Below, piece after piece: positions 44,173 through 52,440 of a stretch of 64,000 nt of DNA; position 1 is the stretch's first letter, and each line of letters starts with the position of its first letter. The position numbers were made by a program, and so were the translations under genes. This DNA is from Microlunatus soli (GTDB lineage Bacteria; Actinomycetota; Actinomycetes; Propionibacteriales; Propionibacteriaceae), in the NCBI RefSeq assembly GCF_900105385.1, contig NZ_LT629772.1, forward strand, positions 2,356,001 through 2,420,000, in the 5' to 3' direction. The notes below the pieces were generated by a model. It did no database searches. It was not told the origin of the DNA and worked only from the letters and a program-made list of their open reading frames with translations.

Positions 44173-45299
44173 TCGACAACGCGGCGCTCGACCTGTCCGC
44201 AGTGATCGCCGACCGGAACACCAAGATCATCATCTGTTGCGGTTCCGGCGGGGTCGGCAAGACCACCACCTCGGCGGCACTGGCGCTGCGGGCGGCCGAG
44301 GCAGGCCGCAGGACCGTGGTGCTGACGATCGACCCGGCCCGCCGGCTGGCACAGTCGCTCGGCGTCGGACGGTTGGACAACACGCCACGTCCGGTGGCCG
44401 GCATCGACACCGGCGCCGGCGGCTCGTTGGACGCGATGATGCTGGACATGAAGCGCACCTTCGACGACGTCGTCGCGATGCATGCGACGCCGGAGAAGGC
44501 CGACGCGATCTTCGCCAACCCCTTCTACCAGGCGCTGTCCACCTCGTTCTCCGGCACCCAGGAATACATGGCGATGGAGAAGCTCGGCCAGCTGTCGGCC
44601 CAGGCCGAGAGCGACGGCCGCTGGGATCTGATCATCGTCGACACCCCACCGTCCCGCTCCGCGCTGGACTTCCTGGACGCCCCCGAACACATCAGCAGCC
44701 TGCTGGACGGCAAGTTCCTGCGGCTGCTGCTGACGCCGGCCAAGGGCCCGTTCCGGTTGATGAGTGTCGGCTTCAACTTCGCCTACACCGCGATGGAGAA
44801 GGTGCTCGGCGCGCAGATCATCACCGACGTGAAGACCTTCGCGGCGGCGTTCGAGACGTTGTTCGGTGGTTTTCGGGCGCGCTCGACCGAGACGCTACGG
44901 CTGCTCAGCTCGGACCGGACGACCTTCGTCGTCGTCGCCACCCCCGAGCCGGACGCGCTGCGCGAGGCGAGCTTCTTCGTCGACCGGCTGACCGAGTCGC
45001 GACTGCCGCTGTCCGGTCTGGTGGTCAATCGGACGCACTCCAGCGAACTGGAGATCTCCGCCGACCGCGCGCTGGCACTCGCCGAGGATCTGGCCGCCGA
45101 TCAGGGCAGCGATTCCCACGCCGCCGAGGTGGCCGCGTTGCGCCGTCATGCCGACCGGATGCGGATGATCGATCGTGAACACCGGCTGCTGAACCGATTC
45201 ACGTCATCGCGCCCCGACGTCGCGATGACCAGGGTCCCGGCGCTGCCGTCCGATGTCACCGATCTCGCAACACTGCGACGGCTCGGCGAATCGTTCTGA
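44169..45299 (+). CDS. ArsA/GET3-type ATPase, second of a pair
   Basis: 376 residues. Deviant Walker A CCGSGGVGKTTTSAALALRAAE, switch IIVDTPPSRSALDFLDAPE, and a C-terminal ADP/ATP-contact region VVATPEPDALREASFFVDRL. Corresponds to Rv3680. Translationally coupled (ATGA) to the preceding ATPase. Convergent with whiB, with a strong hairpin between them. Confidence 0.9.
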   Translation: MIDNAALDLSAVIADRNTKIIICCGSGGVGKTTTSAALALRAAEAGRRTVVLTIDPARRLAQSLGVGRLDNTPRPVAGIDTGAGGSLDAMMLDMKRTFDDVVAMHATPEKADAIFANPFYQALSTSFSGTQEYMAMEKLGQLSAQAESDGRWDLIIVDTPPSRSALDFLDAPEHISSLLDGKFLRLLLTPAKGPFRLMSVGFNFAYTAMEKVLGAQIITDVKTFAAAFETLFGGFRARSTETLRLLSSDRTTFVVVATPEPDALREASFFVDRLTESRLPLSGLVVNRTHSSELEISADRALALAEDLAADQGSDSHAAEVAALRRHADRMRMIDREHRLLNRFTSSRPDVAMTRVPALPSDVTDLATLRRLGESF

Positions 45300-45357
45300 C
45301 CCGGCGAATCGATTTAACCCGGTGAATCGTTCCGAATTCGGCTCAACCGGGGCGGGC

Positions 45358-45392
45358 GACGCCCGACGATGCCAGCGGCATCCTCGGGCGTC
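45358..45392. terminator. Hairpin between convergent ArsA and whiB genes
   Basis: GACGCCCGACGATGCC (45358-45373) pairs with the inverted copy at 45377-45392 (15 of 16 positions) around a 3-nt loop. It lies just past both stop codons. Confidence 0.75.
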
Positions 45393-45404
45393 CCGTCGAT
45401 TCGA

Positions 45405-45716
45405 TCAGCGCTTGATCCCTGATTCTCGCTTCATCCCTGATTCCTGGCCGCCCCTCTGATCGACCAACAACGTGCGCCAACTGCGGACGTCGGTGTGCCG
45501 CCGCAGCAGCTGCCGCCGTTCCCGTTCGGTCATTCCGCCCCAGACTCCCCATTCGATCCTGTTGTCGAGCGCCTCGGCGAGGCACTCGGAACGGACCGGA
45601 CAGCCGGCGCAGACCCCCCGAGCACGCTTCTGTTCCGAGGCTTCCGGAAAGAGAGCGTCCTCCAGACCCCGACACTTCGCGTTCAGGGTCCAGTCCTCTT
45701 GATACAACGCGGTCAT
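45405..45716 (-). CDS. whiB: WhiB-family iron-sulfur regulator (WhiB4-like)
   Basis: 103 residues. Four cysteines bind a 4Fe-4S cluster: CRGLEDALFPEAS, then CAGCPVRSEC, followed by IEWGVWGGMTERERR, the family's G[VI]WGG turn. WhiB proteins sense redox or NO and act with sigma factor. I start at ATG 45716 because a G-rich ribosome-binding site lies just upstream; in-frame ATGs at 45776 and beyond would add a non-conserved extension. The divergent arrangement with a PASTA-type PBP equals whiB4-ponA2 in Mycobacterium. The last residues contain a small internal duplication (ESGMKRESGIKR). Confidence 0.9.
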   Translation of the reverse strand: MTALYQEDWTLNAKCRGLEDALFPEASEQKRARGVCAGCPVRSECLAEALDNRIEWGVWGGMTERERRQLLRRHTDVRSWRTLLVDQRGGQESGMKRESGIKR

Positions 45717-45899
45717 GCGTAAACCCCCAGTTTCTTCCCGTCCGTACACCCCCAGGCCCAACTCCTGAAGATGCATTCCCATCGGATCGGTGTAGGCATA
45801 GTACGAACGAAGGCGTGCGCTGACTAGGGCTAAAGGGCCGAGACTTTTTCGCAACCTTCGCCACCGACACGACGATTCGGTGTCGCCCTCAACCTCACG

Positions 45900-45905
45900 T
45901 AGCCT
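45900..45905 (+). promoter_or_regulatory. -10 box for a leaderless PBP transcript
   Basis: TAGCCT ends 7 nt before the ATG at 45913. Confidence 0.55.
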
Positions 45906-45912
45906 GTAGCAC

Positions 45913-48420
45913 ATGCCTTTCAGCCCCAAACGTGCGGGGAGTGTAGCCTACTCAGCCGCGATGTTCCTCGTTGTGAGCATGGTTGCCGGACTGTTGGTCG
46001 CCGGTCTCGCGGTGCCCGTCGCAGCGATGGCCGGAGTCGGTGGACGCGCCGCGCAGAAGACCGTGGAAGACCTGCCGCAGGCATTGGAGACCCCACCGCA
46101 GCCGGTCAAGTCCAAGGTCACGATGGCCAACGGCAAGGTGCTGGCCTACTTCTACGACCAGGACCGCACCTACGTGAAGCTGAAGGACATCGCGCCGGTG
46201 ATGCGCAAGGCGCAGCTGGCCATCGAGGACCACCGCTTCTACGAGCACGGGGCACTCGACGTGCAGGGCACACTGCGGGCGCTGCTGTCCAACACCGCTT
46301 CGGGTGACGTGACCGGCGGTGGTTCGTCGATCACCCAGCAGTACGTGAAGATGGTCCGGATCCAGCAGGCCGAGCTGGCAGGCAACGAGAAGGGCATCCA
46401 GGACGCCCAGACCGCCTCCGGCGCCGCCGGTTACGCCCGGAAGATCCAGGAGCTGAAGTACGCGATCGGGCTGGAGAAGAAGCTCTCCAAGGATCAGATC
46501 CTGGAGCGCTACCTGAACATCGCCTACTACGGCGACGGCGCCTACGGTGTCGAGGCGGCAGCCCGGCATTACTTCAGCAAGTCGGCCGACGAGCTCGATC
46601 TGCCGGAGGCAGCGATGCTGGCCGGTCTGGTGCAGAGCCCGGACAACGATCCGGTCCGCCACGAGGAGCAGGCGATCAACCGCCGCAACTTCGTGCTCAG
46701 CCGGATGAGCGAGGTCGGTTCGATCACCAGCAAGCAGCTCGCCGAGGCCAAGAAGGCCACCTTCGACGAGAGCGAGGTCAAGCGGACCCCGAACGGCTGC
46801 CTGTCGGCCCAGTACCCGTTCCTCTGCGACTACGTCTACAAGAGCCTGCTGAAACTGCCGTCGCTGGGTAAGACGCCGCAGGCCCGGGAAAATGCCATCA
46901 AGCGCGGCGGTCTGGACATCGAGACCGCCATCGATCCCAAGACCCAGGATGCGGCGCAGAAGGCGGTCACCAAGTACGTCGACCCCAAGGAACCGATCAT
47001 CTCCACCATGTCGATGATCCAACCGGGCACCGGTCTGATCGTCGGGATGGCGCAGAATCGCTACAAGATGGGCGACAACGCCAAGAAAGGCGAGACCTAC
47101 TACGACTATCCGGCCACCTCGGATCTCGGCGGTAGCTCCGGTGGCTTCCAGTCGGGCTCGACCTTCAAGGCGATCACCATTGCGGCCGCTCTGGAGGAAG
47201 GTGTTTCGCCTTCCAAGACCTACAACGCCCAACCCCGCATGCAATTCGGCAACGGAAAGGTCTGGAAGGGCTGCGACGGCGCATTCCCGCTCGGCGGTTC
47301 GTACAACGCGAAGAACTCCACCGGTGTCAACGGCGTGATGGATATGCGCCGGGCAGCCAAGGGTTCGGTGAACACCTACTTCCTGCAACTGGAACGCACG
47401 ATCGGCATCTGCAAGGTCGCCAAGATGGCCGACCGGCTCGGCGTGAAGATGGCCAACGGACAGGATCTGGTCAAGACCTACGGCGCCATTCCGTCACTGA
47501 CCCTCGGTGTCGTCGACCTGGCCCCGCTCAGCCTGGCCGAGGCCTACGCCACCTTCGCCGCCCGTGGCATCCACTGCGATCCGATCATCATCGACAAGAT
47601 CACCAATGCCGACGGCAAGAAGATCGACCCGCCGAGCGGCAACTGCAAGCGGGTCATCTCCAAGGACGTCGCCGATGGCGTCAACTCGATCCTGCAGGGC
47701 GTGATGGAGGGCAACGGCACCGGCGTCCCGGCGCGGATCCCGGACGGTCGTCCGCAGGCAGGCAAGACCGGTACCACCAACGACAACCAGGCGGTCTGGT
47801 TTGCGGGTTACACCCCGGACCTGGCCGGTGTGGCGTCCATTGCCGAGGACGTCACGATGAAGCCGTTCCTCAAGGACAAGAAGCACGACCGCCGACCCGG
47901 TGGCCTCGAGGGTTACTACATGAAGCACAGCGACCGGACACTTCAGGGCTCCGGTGGCGGCGACGCCGGGTCCGGCATCTGGTCACCGGCGATGACCAAG
48001 GCCCTGAAGGGGGTCGAACCGAGCAAGTTCGGAAACTACAAGAACAGCGACACCGCCGGGTCGAAGAATGTCGCGGTGCCCGATGTCAGCGGCATGGGGT
48101 TGACGAAGGGCCAGGAGAAGTTGGAGGAAGCGGGCTTCAGCGTCGTCAACACCACCCGCTACAGCGACTACGCCCAAGGCAGCTTCATCGGCTTCTCCCA
48201 GTACGGCGGCGAGTTGCCCAAGTTCAGCACGATCTACGCCGTCTTCTCCGCCGGTCCGGCGCCGAAGCCGAAGGTGACGAAGAAGCAGAAGTCCGGCGGT
48301 TCCGACTCCTCGGACAACGACACGAGCAAGAAGAAAAAGAAGAAGTCCGACGACGGTGACGGCGGCAAGAAAAAGAAGTCCGACGACGGCGGCAAGAAGA
48401 AAAAGAAGAAGAACAACTGA
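45913..48420 (+). CDS. ponA: Bifunctional class A penicillin-binding protein with one PASTA domain
   Basis: 835 residues. An N-terminal anchor helix (13-40) leads to the GT51 glycosyltransferase (catalytic Glu105 in AIEDHRFYEHG; GGSSITQQYVK) and the transpeptidase with Ser416 in STFK, SVN, and Lys618 in KTGTTNDN. A single PASTA domain (VPDVSGMGLTKGQEKLEEAG) and a Lys/Asp-rich tail follow. It polymerises and cross-links peptidoglycan. Divergent from whiB as in Mycobacterium (PonA2). A perfect hairpin terminates it. Confidence 0.95.
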   Translation: MPFSPKRAGSVAYSAAMFLVVSMVAGLLVAGLAVPVAAMAGVGGRAAQKTVEDLPQALETPPQPVKSKVTMANGKVLAYFYDQDRTYVKLKDIAPVMRKAQLAIEDHRFYEHGALDVQGTLRALLSNTASGDVTGGGSSITQQYVKMVRIQQAELAGNEKGIQDAQTASGAAGYARKIQELKYAIGLEKKLSKDQILERYLNIAYYGDGAYGVEAAARHYFSKSADELDLPEAAMLAGLVQSPDNDPVRHEEQAINRRNFVLSRMSEVGSITSKQLAEAKKATFDESEVKRTPNGCLSAQYPFLCDYVYKSLLKLPSLGKTPQARENAIKRGGLDIETAIDPKTQDAAQKAVTKYVDPKEPIISTMSMIQPGTGLIVGMAQNRYKMGDNAKKGETYYDYPATSDLGGSSGGFQSGSTFKAITIAAALEEGVSPSKTYNAQPRMQFGNGKVWKGCDGAFPLGGSYNAKNSTGVNGVMDMRRAAKGSVNTYFLQLERTIGICKVAKMADRLGVKMANGQDLVKTYGAIPSLTLGVVDLAPLSLAEAYATFAARGIHCDPIIIDKITNADGKKIDPPSGNCKRVISKDVADGVNSILQGVMEGNGTGVPARIPDGRPQAGKTGTTNDNQAVWFAGYTPDLAGVASIAEDVTMKPFLKDKKHDRRPGGLEGYYMKHSDRTLQGSGGGDAGSGIWSPAMTKALKGVEPSKFGNYKNSDTAGSKNVAVPDVSGMGLTKGQEKLEEAGFSVVNTTRYSDYAQGSFIGFSQYGGELPKFSTIYAVFSAGPAPKPKVTKKQKSGGSDSSDNDTSKKKKKKSDDGDGGKKKKSDDGGKKKKKKNN

Positions 48421-48460
48421 CCGATCCGGCCGGGCCCGAGCCCGGCACGGCGGACCATGC

Positions 48461-48496
48461 AAACAGCCGCACCGGAGAGATCCGGTGCGGCTGTTT
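48461..48496 (+). terminator. Rho-independent-type terminator after the PBP gene
   Basis: Perfect 16-bp stem AAACAGCCGCACCGGA with its complement around loop GAGA, followed by a short T-rich stretch. Confidence 0.9.
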
Positions 48497-48547
48497 CGTT
48501 GTCACCCGTTCGTTGTCCCCTGCAGTGTCACCCGCGGACGGCGGCGT

Positions 48548-49015
48548 TCAGGAACTCAGTTGGCGTTTGACCTCGTCGGCCACGGCCTTGCCGTCCGCGC
48601 GGCCCTTGGTCTGTGCGGTGACCACGCCCATCACCTTGCCCATTCCCCGCATGCCGAGCTCGGCAGCACCGGTCTTGTCGATCGCCTCGGCGACGATGCT
48701 GCTGATCTCCTCTGTGGACAACGCCGCCGGGAGATACTCGGCCAGCACCGCACCCTCCGCGTCCTCCTTGTCTGCCAGCTCCGCGCGATCTGCTCCGCGG
48801 AAGGCCTCGGCGGATTCGCGCCGCTTCTTCGCCTCGGTGATCACCACGTCACGGACCTGATCGTCGGTGAGTTCGGTCGCCTCGGAACCCGAGGTCTCCG
48901 CCCGGCTTACCGCCGTCAGCACGCTCCGGATGGTGTTGGCTCGCAGCTGGTCCCTGGCCTTCAGGGCGGTCGTCAGATCGCCCCGCAGCCGGGTCAGCAG
49001 ATCGGTGTCAGACAT
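48548..49015 (-). CDS. YqeY/GatB-like domain protein
   Basis: 155 residues: LLTRLRGDLTTALKARDQLR, TIRSVLTAV, ELTDDQVRDVVITEAKKRRES, YLPAALSTEEI and GMGKVMGVVTAQTKGRADGKAV are the standard blocks of the YqeY family, which shares the tRNA-binding domain of GatB and has no settled function. I start at ATG 49015 with GGAAAG upstream; the frame continues further but across the REP-like repeats. Confidence 0.9.
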   Translation of the reverse strand: MSDTDLLTRLRGDLTTALKARDQLRANTIRSVLTAVSRAETSGSEATELTDDQVRDVVITEAKKRRESAEAFRGADRAELADKEDAEGAVLAEYLPAALSTEEISSIVAEAIDKTGAAELGMRGMGKVMGVVTAQTKGRADGKAVADEVKRQLSS

Positions 49016-49042
49016 GCCGCCATCTTTCCATGTTCGGCGACC

Positions 49043-49063
49043 GTCCTGAGCCTGTCGAAGGAC
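49043..49063. repeat. REP-like short repeat (CTGAGCCTGTCGAAGGAC form)
   Basis: One of four copies in this window of the family CCTTCGACAAGCTCAGG, here in inverted orientation to the next copy at 49090-49110. Confidence 0.7.
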
Positions 49064-49089
49064 CGCGAGCCAGTGGCCCGAGATCACAC

Positions 49090-49110
49090 CCTCCGACAAG
49101 CTCAGGGCCC
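49090..49110. repeat. REP-like short repeat (CCTCCGACAAGCTCAGGG form)
   Basis: Forms an inverted pair with 49043-49063 in the gap between the YqeY-like and phosphoesterase genes. Confidence 0.7.
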
Positions 49111-49165
49111 GTCGGATGCAGTGCCGGGCGCGAACCGGCAGACGGGTCCGCCGAGCACGGTCGGG

Positions 49166-49171
49166 TAGCCT
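49166..49171 (+). promoter_or_regulatory. -10 box for a leaderless phosphoesterase transcript
   Basis: TAGCCT ends 6 nt before the ATG at 49178. Confidence 0.6.
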
Positions 49172-49177
49172 GCAGGC

Positions 49178-50110
49178 ATGCCAGATCGACCCGCCCGCCG
49201 TGTCCTCGGACGGATCGCCGCCGGAGTCGGTACGGTCGCCGGCATCGGCGTCGGATGTGTCGCCTACGCGAGCCTGTACGAGGTGCGGGCGTTCACTCTC
49301 CGCCGGGTCGAGATCCCGGTGCTGCCGGCCGGTGCCGCCCCGATCCGGGTGCTGCACATCTCCGATCTGCACCTGACGCCGTACCAGCAGGCCAAACAAC
49401 GCTGGCTGGCCCGGCTGGCCGGTCTCGAACCCGACCTGGTGATCAACACCGGCGACAATCTCGGCCATCCGGATGCGGTGCCCTATGTGACCACCGCCCT
49501 GGGACGGCTGCTGGAGACGCCCGGCGTCTTCGTCTGGGGCTCCAACGATTACTTCGGCCCCAAGCCGAAGAATCCACTGCGCTACCTGAAGAAGCGCCAG
49601 CACACACCACGACCGGCCGGCACCCAACTGCCCTGGGACCGGCTGCAGAAGGTGTTCGCCGAGTCCGGCTGGGTCGAGCTGACCGAGGCCCGGACCCGGC
49701 TGAACATCGGCGGCACCGAGATCGAGTTCCGCGGCACCAACGACGCCCACCTGGAGTTGGACCGCTACGACAGGATCGCCGGCCCTGCCGATCCGGGCGC
49801 TGCGGTGTCGATCGGCGTCACCCACGCTCCCTACCGGCGGCTGCTGGATGCGATGACCGCCGACGGGATGGACCTGATCGTCGCCGGCCACACCCACGGT
49901 GGTCAGGTCTGCGTCCCGGGCTACGGCGCGCTGGTCTCCAACTGCGATCTCGACCCCTTCAAGGCCAAGGGGCTGTCCACCCACGAGGCGGGCCGCCGAC
50001 GCGCCTACCTGCACGTCTCTGCCGGGGTCGGGACCTCGCCGTACGCACCGATCCGGTTCGCCTGCCGGCCCGAGGCCACCCTGATGACCCTCGTCGCTCG
50101 ACGGCCCTGA
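49178..50110 (+). CDS. Membrane-associated metallophosphoesterase (calcineurin-like)
   Basis: 310 residues. An N-terminal hydrophobic segment (residues ~8-32), then the two-metal phosphoesterase blocks HISDLHL, NTGDNL, GSNDYFG (Ser in place of the usual Asn of GNHD-type motifs), VTHAPY and AGHTHGGQV. Same type as Rv3683 and E. coli YaeI, which act on phosphodiester or UDP-linked lipid substrates at the membrane. It ends the block that is collinear with Mycobacterium. Confidence 0.9.
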   Translation: MPDRPARRVLGRIAAGVGTVAGIGVGCVAYASLYEVRAFTLRRVEIPVLPAGAAPIRVLHISDLHLTPYQQAKQRWLARLAGLEPDLVINTGDNLGHPDAVPYVTTALGRLLETPGVFVWGSNDYFGPKPKNPLRYLKKRQHTPRPAGTQLPWDRLQKVFAESGWVELTEARTRLNIGGTEIEFRGTNDAHLELDRYDRIAGPADPGAAVSIGVTHAPYRRLLDAMTADGMDLIVAGHTHGGQVCVPGYGALVSNCDLDPFKAKGLSTHEAGRRRAYLHVSAGVGTSPYAPIRFACRPEATLMTLVARRP

Positions 50111-50187
50111 CGACCCTCATCCGAACCGATTCGTCCTGCCCGCCGTCTTTGGGCTAAACTCTCCGAGGCTCTGTTGATCAGAGCCAC

Positions 50188-50261
<74 letters not shown>

Positions 50262-50272
50262 CCCACACAGAC

Positions 50273-50298
50273 GGCCCTGACCAGCAATGGTCAGGGCC
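50273..50298 (+). terminator. Terminator after tRNA-Pro
   Basis: Perfect 11-bp stem GGCCCTGACCA with its complement around loop GCAA, followed by a T-rich run. Confidence 0.85.
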
Positions 50299-50548
50299 CG
50301 TTCTGTTCGTACCCATTCGAAGCTCGGCGGCGGCCGACCGGCATCGGACCGGCGCGAGAACCGGGCGAGTGTCCACAAATCGCCGCCCATCATCGATCTC
50401 CACCACCGAAAACCGGCCGAGTGTCCAAAGATCCCCTCCTGACCGTGGACCTGGCTGCCGACCTCGCCGTCGATCTGGGTGTCGGGCCGGATGTCGATCG
50501 GTCGTGCCGGTGTCGACGGCGCCGGAGCGGGTGCGAGGATTGGCGACC
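50299..50548. other. Intergenic stretch between tRNA-Pro and the esterase gene
   Basis: No gene seen. It contains an imperfect 24-bp direct repeat, 50361-50384 and 50413-50436, both starting CCGG(G/C)CGAGTGTCCA. Promoter of the esterase is not obvious. Confidence 0.5.
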
Positions 50549-51292
50549 ATGGCCCTGGATCTGACCTGCTACCCCGTCGACTCCGAGGAACGGCCGACGG
50601 TGCTCGTGCTGCCCGGCGGCGGGTATGCGCATCTGGCTGCCCATGAGGGCGAACCGGTCGCGCTGTGGTTGAACACTCTGGGTCTGCACGCCGCCGTGTT
50701 GCGGTACACCGTCGGCGAGGCGGTGCATCCGGCGGCGCTGCACGACGGCCGCGAGGCGCTCCACCTGCTGCGGACCGGGCGCACCGAGTTGGCGGTCGAG
50801 CACGACCATCTCGGCGTGCTCGGCTTTTCTGCCGGTGGGCATCTGGCCGGCATGCTGGCCACCGACACCGACGATGTGATGGGTACCGATCCGCGCAGCT
50901 TCGCCGGTCGACCCGACGCGGCCATCCTCTGCTACCCGGTGACCGATCTGCGCGAATCGCTGGCGGGTCGGATCCCCAACCTGCACATCGGCACGACCCG
51001 CAACCTGCTGCACGAACCGAGCGCCGAACTGCTCGCCGACCTCTCCCCCAGCACCCGGGTCACCGAGGACGTGCCGCCGCTCTACATCTGGACCACCAGC
51101 GACGACGAGGGCGTCCCCGCCCTGCATTCGCTGGAGCTGATGACTGCGCTCGCAGTCGCCGGAGTCCCTTTCGAGGGCCACGTCTTCCGGCACGGTCGAC
51201 ACGGCCTCGGCCTTGCCGACGAGGAGGAACCGGCAGTCGCGCAGTGGAAGGACCTCTGCGCGACCTGGCTCGACGAGCTGGGCTGGCTGTAG
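50549..51292 (+). CDS. Alpha/beta-hydrolase (esterase/acetyl-xylan-esterase-like)
   Basis: 247 residues. VLVLPGGGYAHLAAHEGE is the oxyanion-hole region of the BD-FAE/lipase class; the nucleophile elbow is GFSAGGH, the acid is in the TSDDEG segment, and the catalytic His is in HGRHGLG. It probably deacetylates sugars or hydrolyses short esters in the cytosol (no signal peptide). ATG 50549 has AGGA upstream; longer frames upstream run through non-coding repeats. Confidence 0.85.
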   Translation: MALDLTCYPVDSEERPTVLVLPGGGYAHLAAHEGEPVALWLNTLGLHAAVLRYTVGEAVHPAALHDGREALHLLRTGRTELAVEHDHLGVLGFSAGGHLAGMLATDTDDVMGTDPRSFAGRPDAAILCYPVTDLRESLAGRIPNLHIGTTRNLLHEPSAELLADLSPSTRVTEDVPPLYIWTTSDDEGVPALHSLELMTALAVAGVPFEGHVFRHGRHGLGLADEEEPAVAQWKDLCATWLDELGWL

Positions 51293-51303
51293 CTTCAGCA
51301 TCT

Positions 51304-51345
51304 TTGGGTGATCCTCGGTTCGACGTCACACCGGCAATCACCCAG
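51304..51345. repeat. 42-bp hairpin repeat, copy A, flanking the AbiEi-like gene
   Basis: Starts TTGGGTGATCCTCGG and ends CAATCACCCAG; about 80% identical to copy B at 52387-52428 in the same orientation. It contains the stop codon of the AbiEi-like gene. Confidence 0.8.
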
Positions 51346-52363
51346 AAGCAGACCGGCGGTCCCGGCAGCGCAGGCAGCTGGTCACCATGCCCTGCCATCC
51401 TCGACCGATCAGTAGTTCGCCCACCTGCCATGCGACACCACACGGATCGGTGAACAGGTCGTGCCGGCCGTAACGCAACGTGACCGCACCATCGAGCAGA
51501 GCAGCATTGTCCCGTCGCATGTCACGGAAACTGTTCGCCCCGGCATGGGTGCTGACCCCGTCCAACTCGGCGATCACACCGTAGTCCTCGTATCGCACGT
51601 CCTGGAATGATCGCCCGACCCGGTTGCGCGTCGATCGCTGCCGGGTCCCGCGAGGGAGCCCATGCGGGCGCTCGACGTCATTGAGGTAGGTCAGCTCAAG
51701 ACGGCTTTGGGCGCCGGCGCCCACATCGTCGAGCAACGACTCCAGCAATCGGCGACGCGGCACCTTCCGACGTCCGGCGAGCACGCGCCGCAGCCGCGCC
51801 GTCGTCGTCAGCCGCTTCTGCACAGCATCGGCGATCCAGTCCGCCGGCGTCCGCAGGTCCGAGCCGGGAAAATCCGGATCGCACAGGTCGAGGATGGTGT
51901 CTTCCACCCTGCTGCGCGGCGGGCTGCCGAGGGACATCGGTCGTCGGACCTCGGTGCGCTCCCGACGAAACATCCAGGGCGGCATGTTCTCTCGCTGGAT
52001 GGTGTGAGGGACCAGTACCAACAGCTCGTCAGGTGGTTCGGTGAGTCTCTCCTGGTACGCCGCGGCGAGTCCGCCGAGACGGGCCTGGTCGCCGCCGATC
52101 AGCACGCCGGCCCAGGCATTTGCTGTCCAATCGGGTTTCAGCGGGCTGGTCAGGTAGACGCCGCGCGCGAGCCGCTGCCAGTGCCCGTCACGGACCAACC
52201 GCCGCAGGCTCGGCGCACCAAAACCGTGCCCGATCGCCTGCTCCCTGGTCAGCACGCCGGCCTGCAGCTTTGCCAATCGACGCAGCTCCTCACTCGGCTC
52301 TACTCGTGCCCGCCTCCACTGATCGTCGCCGACCCACACCCAGCTCGGGCCACCAGCAGGCAC
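51338..52363 (-). CDS. AbiEi-antitoxin-like N-terminal domain with DUF559-like C-terminal domain
   Basis: 341 residues. Residues ~25-75 (LAKLQAGVLTREQAIGHGFG, LVRDGHWQRLARGVYL) form the winged helix annotated as 'type IV toxin-antitoxin AbiEi family antitoxin domain'. The C-terminal half has ELDGVSTHAG and RDNAALLDGAVTLRYGRHDL, resembling very-short-patch/DUF559-type nuclease folds. These proteins are common, multi-copy and often orphan in actinobacteria; no AbiEii toxin is nearby. The gene is flanked by two direct hairpin repeats, and a DnaA-box-like TGTGGATAA lies just before its start. Confidence 0.75.
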   Translation of the reverse strand: MPAGGPSWVWVGDDQWRRARVEPSEELRRLAKLQAGVLTREQAIGHGFGAPSLRRLVRDGHWQRLARGVYLTSPLKPDWTANAWAGVLIGGDQARLGGLAAAYQERLTEPPDELLVLVPHTIQRENMPPWMFRRERTEVRRPMSLGSPPRSRVEDTILDLCDPDFPGSDLRTPADWIADAVQKRLTTTARLRRVLAGRRKVPRRRLLESLLDDVGAGAQSRLELTYLNDVERPHGLPRGTRQRSTRNRVGRSFQDVRYEDYGVIAELDGVSTHAGANSFRDMRRDNAALLDGAVTLRYGRHDLFTDPCGVAWQVGELLIGRGWQGMVTSCLRCRDRRSASG

Positions 52364-52366
52364 ATC

Positions 52367-52375
52367 TGTGGATAA
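52367..52375 (+). promoter_or_regulatory. Perfect DnaA-box sequence TGTGGATAA before the AbiEi-like gene
   Basis: The third perfect copy in the window, 4 bp upstream of the AbiEi-like ATG; it lacks the CC-x-CGCC extension of the two secretion-cluster boxes. Confidence 0.5.
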
Positions 52376-52386
52376 GCCCGCAGGGA

Positions 52387-52428
52387 TTGGGTGATCCTCG
52401 GTCCGATGTCGAACCGTGGATCACCCAA
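52387..52428. repeat. 42-bp hairpin repeat, copy B, flanking the AbiEi-like gene
   Basis: TTGGGTGATCC and GGATCACCCAA form a perfect 11-bp stem. Same orientation as copy A. It lies between the AbiEi-like start and the aspS stop, so it may also terminate aspS. Confidence 0.8.
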
Positions 52429-52440
52429 CCCGTGCCCGGA

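Noticed and set aside
43165..45299. Arsenic resistance operon
   Set aside because: No arsB, arsC or arsR-like gene nearby; gene order matches the housekeeping Rv3679-Rv3680 pair.
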